Source: an uncultured Eubacteriales bacterium (lineage in GTDB: Bacteria; Bacillota; Clostridia; Christensenellales; CAG-138). From it: DNA of 15,881 nt. The stretch covers positions 1-15,881 of the forward strand of contig URFJ01000031.1 of assembly GCA_900547135.1 (NCBI GenBank), in the 5' to 3' direction. The translations under genes and the position numbers were made by a program. Below, piece after piece: positions 13,225 through 15,881 of this stretch. The notes beneath the pieces are model-generated. The model was not told the DNA's origin, ran no database searches, and saw nothing but the letters and a program-made list of their open reading frames with translations. Every line of letters begins with the position of its first letter. Position 1 is the stretch's first letter.

Positions 13225-15562
13225 ATCAGGATTCTGTTTTGGGGTAGAGCGTGCAGTTAACCTTGCAGTGGACGCGGCGGCCAAGCATGGCAGAGTGTTC
13301 ACATATGGCGAACTCATGCATAACGAGGATGCGGTAGACGAGCTTAAAGAAAAGGGCATACATCCGATAAACAGTATAGAAGGGCTAAAAGAAGGGGATG
13401 TGCTCGTTATACGTTCACATGGCGCGTCTCCTGAAATATACAAATTATGCGAAGAGATGAAGCTTGTAGTAGTTGACGCCACATGCCCATTTGTAATAAG
13501 AATACATAAGATAGTGCATGAGCAGTATAAAAAAGGGTACGAAATTGTTATTGCTGGGGAGAAGACACATCCCGAAGCAATAGGTATAAACGGTTGGTGT
13601 GAGAACAGCGCATATTTCGTAAAGATGCCGGACGATTTGAACTTGTTGCCGGATGGATTAAGAAAGTTATGCCTGGTAGCGCAGACCACCTTTTCCGTTG
13701 AAACTTATAAGGCCATTGCAGAAGGAATGAAGCGGAGGTTTTGTGATGTCAATGTATTTAATACAATATGCGACGTTACAGTAAAACGCCAGAAAGAGGC
13801 TGAACGGCTGTCCAAAATATGCGATGCTATGATAGTGATAGGGGGCACTAACAGCTCGAACACAAAAAAACTTGCCGGGATTTGCAAAAAACATGGCAAA
13901 AAAGTACATTCCATAGCAAAACCTTGTCAACTTGTACTTGAAAAGTTTGATTGTAATGATATAATAGGTGTTGTTGCAGGCGCGTCAACGCCTCATCGGA
14001 TGATTAGGGAGGTTATAACCAGAATGAGCGAAATGGAAAAGACGATGGCTGAATGCCCGAAAGAGCAGGTCAGTGAGGTAAAAGCTGAAGATACAGCTAC
14101 CGTCACAGAACCCACCGCAGCGGAACCCGCTGCATCGACTGAACCTATTGTCACAGAGCCTGACCAGGCTCAGGCCGACACGGCCGAATCCTCGTTCGCC
14201 GAAGCGTTTGAGAAAACTCTTGTACGCATAAGAAACGGACAGTTAATTAAGGGTTCCGTGGTTCAGATCGTTGACGGCGAGGTCTGTGTGAATATAGGTT
14301 ACAAGTCAGACGGGTTCATTCCTCGAAGCGAATTTTCCCATGACGATACCGTGGATCCGGCAGAAACGCTAAAGATTGGCGATGTCATAGAGGTTGAGGT
14401 GCTCAAGGTAAACGATGGAGAAGGCAATGTACTGCTTTCCCGTAAAAACGTTGAGAACAAGAGGCTTTGGGATAGGCTTATGCAGGATCCTGATGCTGAG
14501 AACAAGATCTATGACGGTATAGGAAAAGAGGTTGTCAAGGGAGGTCTTATAGCCACCATCGACGGCGTTAGGGCGTTTGTTCCCGCATCGCACCTTTCAA
14601 CCAAATATGTTGAAAGCATACAGGATTTTGTTAAAAAGCCTATTAAGCTGAAGATAATTGAGATTGATCGTAACCGCAAACGAATAGTCGCATCCCATAA
14701 GCAGGTGCTTATGGAGGAAGCCGAGCAGGCGAAGAAGGAAAAGTTTGAGACCCTCAAGGCCGGTATGAAGGTAACGGGTACTGTGCGCAGGCTTACTAAC
14801 TATGGGGCATTTGTGGATATCGGCGGGGTAGACGGCCTTATACACGTTACGGATGTAGCATGGGGAAGGGTTAAAAACCCATCGGACGTGCTTCATTCCG
14901 GACAAGAAGTGGAACTGCTGGTGCTTAACGTTGATCCGCAAAAGGGTCGTATTTCCCTAGGGTATAAGCAGCTTCAGCCAAAACCGTGGACAATGGCGGC
15001 TGAAAAGTATCCGGTGGGCAGCATTGTCGAAGGCAAGGTAGTACGCATAGTGGATTTCGGAGCGTTTGTAGCCCTTGAGCCTACTATTGACGGACTTATA
15101 CATATATCGCAGGTTGGCGCAAGGCGCGTACAGAAGGTTGAGGATGAGCTGAACGTAGGCGATATGGTTCGCTGCAAGGTTCTCGAGGTCAATCCTGAGG
15201 CCAAGCGCATAAGCCTGAGCCGCCGCGATGTAATACATGAGGATAACCCTGAATTGGTAGCTGAGCTGGCAAAAGAGCGTGAAGAACGGGCCAAGATGGC
15301 ACGTGAGAGGGCTGACAGAAGGGCTCAGATAGAGCAGCAAAAACAGCAGCAGCCCGCTTCCACCCCGCGCGAGCGTACTGCTCCAGAGCATAAGGAACGC
15401 CGCGAACGTCCGTCAGGCGAACCGAGAAACAATGAGCAGAGGCCCGAGCGCGAGCGCCGTCCGCGCCGCGAAGACGCGGATTACGAACTTCCGCCGGTAG
15501 AACAGGCCACAACCTCGCTTGCATCCCTGTTTTCAGGTTTTGACGCTGGAGAAGACGAGTAA
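13202..15562 (+). CDS. ispH-rpsA: Fused 4-hydroxy-3-methylbut-2-enyl diphosphate reductase (IspH) and ribosomal protein S1
   Basis: A 786-residue two-part protein. Residues 1-276 are IspH, the last enzyme of the MEP isoprenoid pathway. Its [4Fe-4S] cysteines are C12 (GFCFGV), C95 (DATCPF) and C190 (TICDVT), with E125 in THPEA and TNSSNT at 216-221. Residues 277-332 are an acidic Pro/Ala/Thr linker. Four S1 RNA-binding repeats follow (about 346-415, 433-500, 519-588 and 604-675); the second is the most degenerate. A highly charged Arg/Glu/Gln tail (about 685-762) ends in an acidic stretch. The start is a TTG: GGAGG (13191-13195) lies 6 nt upstream and it puts GFCFGV at the usual distance. Such fusions are known in Clostridia. 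An in-frame ATG at 14024 may also be used. Confidence 0.95.
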   Translation: MKIIAANESGFCFGVERAVNLAVDAAAKHGRVFTYGELMHNEDAVDELKEKGIHPINSIEGLKEGDVLVIRSHGASPEIYKLCEEMKLVVVDATCPFVIRIHKIVHEQYKKGYEIVIAGEKTHPEAIGINGWCENSAYFVKMPDDLNLLPDGLRKLCLVAQTTFSVETYKAIAEGMKRRFCDVNVFNTICDVTVKRQKEAERLSKICDAMIVIGGTNSSNTKKLAGICKKHGKKVHSIAKPCQLVLEKFDCNDIIGVVAGASTPHRMIREVITRMSEMEKTMAECPKEQVSEVKAEDTATVTEPTAAEPAASTEPIVTEPDQAQADTAESSFAEAFEKTLVRIRNGQLIKGSVVQIVDGEVCVNIGYKSDGFIPRSEFSHDDTVDPAETLKIGDVIEVEVLKVNDGEGNVLLSRKNVENKRLWDRLMQDPDAENKIYDGIGKEVVKGGLIATIDGVRAFVPASHLSTKYVESIQDFVKKPIKLKIIEIDRNRKRIVASHKQVLMEEAEQAKKEKFETLKAGMKVTGTVRRLTNYGAFVDIGGVDGLIHVTDVAWGRVKNPSDVLHSGQEVELLVLNVDPQKGRISLGYKQLQPKPWTMAAEKYPVGSIVEGKVVRIVDFGAFVALEPTIDGLIHISQVGARRVQKVEDELNVGDMVRCKVLEVNPEAKRISLSRRDVIHEDNPELVAELAKEREERAKMARERADRRAQIEQQKQQQPASTPRERTAPEHKERRERPSGEPRNNEQRPERERRPRREDADYELPPVEQATTSLASLFSGFDAGEDE
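14006..14026 (+). promoter_or_regulatory. Possible internal translation start for free S1
   Basis: AGGGAGG (14006-14012) lies 11 nt before an in-frame ATG at 14024 (codon 275 of the fusion), with another in-frame ATG three codons later. The site falls exactly where IspH ends. Translation from here would yield a free S1 protein of 512 residues. The spacing is longer than ideal, so use is uncertain. Confidence 0.35.
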
Positions 15563-15622
15563 ATCTTTAAAGTAGAATTTGGTTAATAAAAAATAGCCGG
15601 TCATTAGATGTGGCGGCATAGG

Positions 15623-15665
15623 GAAGATTGGCGGATAGCTGCGGCTTACCGCCCTTCTTTGTTTT
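15623..15665 (+). terminator. Intrinsic terminator after ispH-rpsA
   Basis: GAAG (15623-15626) and GGCGG (15630-15634) pair with CCGCC (15649-15653) and CTTC (15654-15657). An inner AGC/GCT stem closes a TGCG loop; there is an ATT bulge and a 2x2 mismatch. TTTGTTTTG follows. It lies 60 bp after the rpsA stop. Confidence 0.75.
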
Positions 15666-15828
15666 GTGAGGTTCGGGCCAACGCTCCGGACAAGCAATTT
15701 GAGTGTCAATGAAAACAATATGCTGGCCTGCCTGCTTGATTTACAGCAGGAAAGGGTTATGATTATACTGAACATAAGGTTTTTGCATTTACAGAACGAG
15801 CAAATAATTATTTGGAGGTGTCAGCGTC

Positions 15829-15881
15829 ATGGATGATGAACTCAAAATCAAAATGTACTCATTTACAGTGGATTGTACAGA
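15829..15881 (+). CDS. Start of a gene cut by the window edge, possibly VOC (glyoxalase-like) family
   Basis: An ATG preceded by GGAGGTG at 15814-15820, 8 nt upstream, opens a frame that runs to the window end (17 codons: MDDELKIKMYSFTVDCT). The ribosome binding site makes it a credible gene. The segment KIKMYSFTVDC resembles the first strand of small VOC-family proteins, but 17 residues are too few to be sure. It lies beyond the rpsA terminator, so it probably has its own promoter; TATACT at 15764-15769 is a weak -10 candidate. Confidence 0.5.
   Translation, partial: MDDELKIKMYSFTVDCT

Noticed and set aside
15731..15750. Inverted repeat CCTGC/GCAGG before the last gene
   Set aside because: A 5-bp stem with a 10-nt loop is expected by chance and has no supporting context.
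1..15881. CRISPR arrays, insertion sequences, phage or defence genes
   Set aside because: No regularly spaced repeats, transposase motifs or recognisable defence domains were seen on either strand.

Overview
The window (15.9 kb) looks like the chromosome of a spore-forming, low-to-moderate GC anaerobe of the Firmicutes, most likely class Clostridia. The evidence is scpA-scpB next to a DUF2953 gene and a GerW/YtfJ sporulation gene, a sporulation-type D-Ala-D-Ala carboxypeptidase, strong AGGAGG-type ribosome binding sites with several TTG starts, heavy ATA (Ile) codon use, a membrane sodium-pumping decarboxylase, and an IspH-ribosomal protein S1 fusion known from Clostridia. Every protein gene points right; only three tRNA genes point left.

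Layout. (1) 1-310: a leftward tRNA cluster (Pro-TGG, Glu-TTC, and a CAT tRNA best read as Ile2), driven by a near-consensus vegetative promoter at 282-310. (2) 311-1060: about 750 bp with no convincing gene. It lies between divergent promoters, and its minus strand is a patchwork of short open stretches in shifting frames. (3) 1061-3268: a promoter, then a site-2-type membrane protease, scpA and scpB, closed by an AT-rich terminator-like hairpin. (4) 3335-6257: DUF2953 protein, GerW, a secreted D-Ala-D-Ala carboxypeptidase and an RsuA/RluB pseudouridine synthase. (5) 6386-9778: a four-gene operon for a sodium-translocating oxaloacetate-type decarboxylase in the order gamma, biotin carrier, beta, alpha. 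A 9-bp perfect hairpin follows it. (6) 9865-15665: a strong promoter, then surE, a BaiN/HI0933-type flavoprotein, cmk, a PlsC-type acyltransferase and a fused ispH-rpsA gene, ended by a good intrinsic terminator. (7) 15829-15881: the first 17 codons of another gene, possibly a VOC-family protein.

How the genes work together. ScpA and ScpB are the accessory subunits of the SMC condensin. DUF2953, GerW and the carboxypeptidase form a spore envelope/cortex neighbourhood. The decarboxylase operon encodes all parts of a biotin-dependent, membrane-bound Na+ pump: carboxyltransferase alpha, separate biotin carrier, Na+ channel-like beta and small membrane gamma. The last operon joins nucleotide metabolism, phospholipid synthesis, isoprenoid synthesis and translation, a grouping common in Clostridia.

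Most of the window is well-understood housekeeping DNA, and I do not see a clear undescribed system. The points most worth a second look are an in-frame internal Shine-Dalgarno plus ATG exactly at the IspH/S1 junction, which could release free S1 from the fusion, and the unexplained 311-1060 region.
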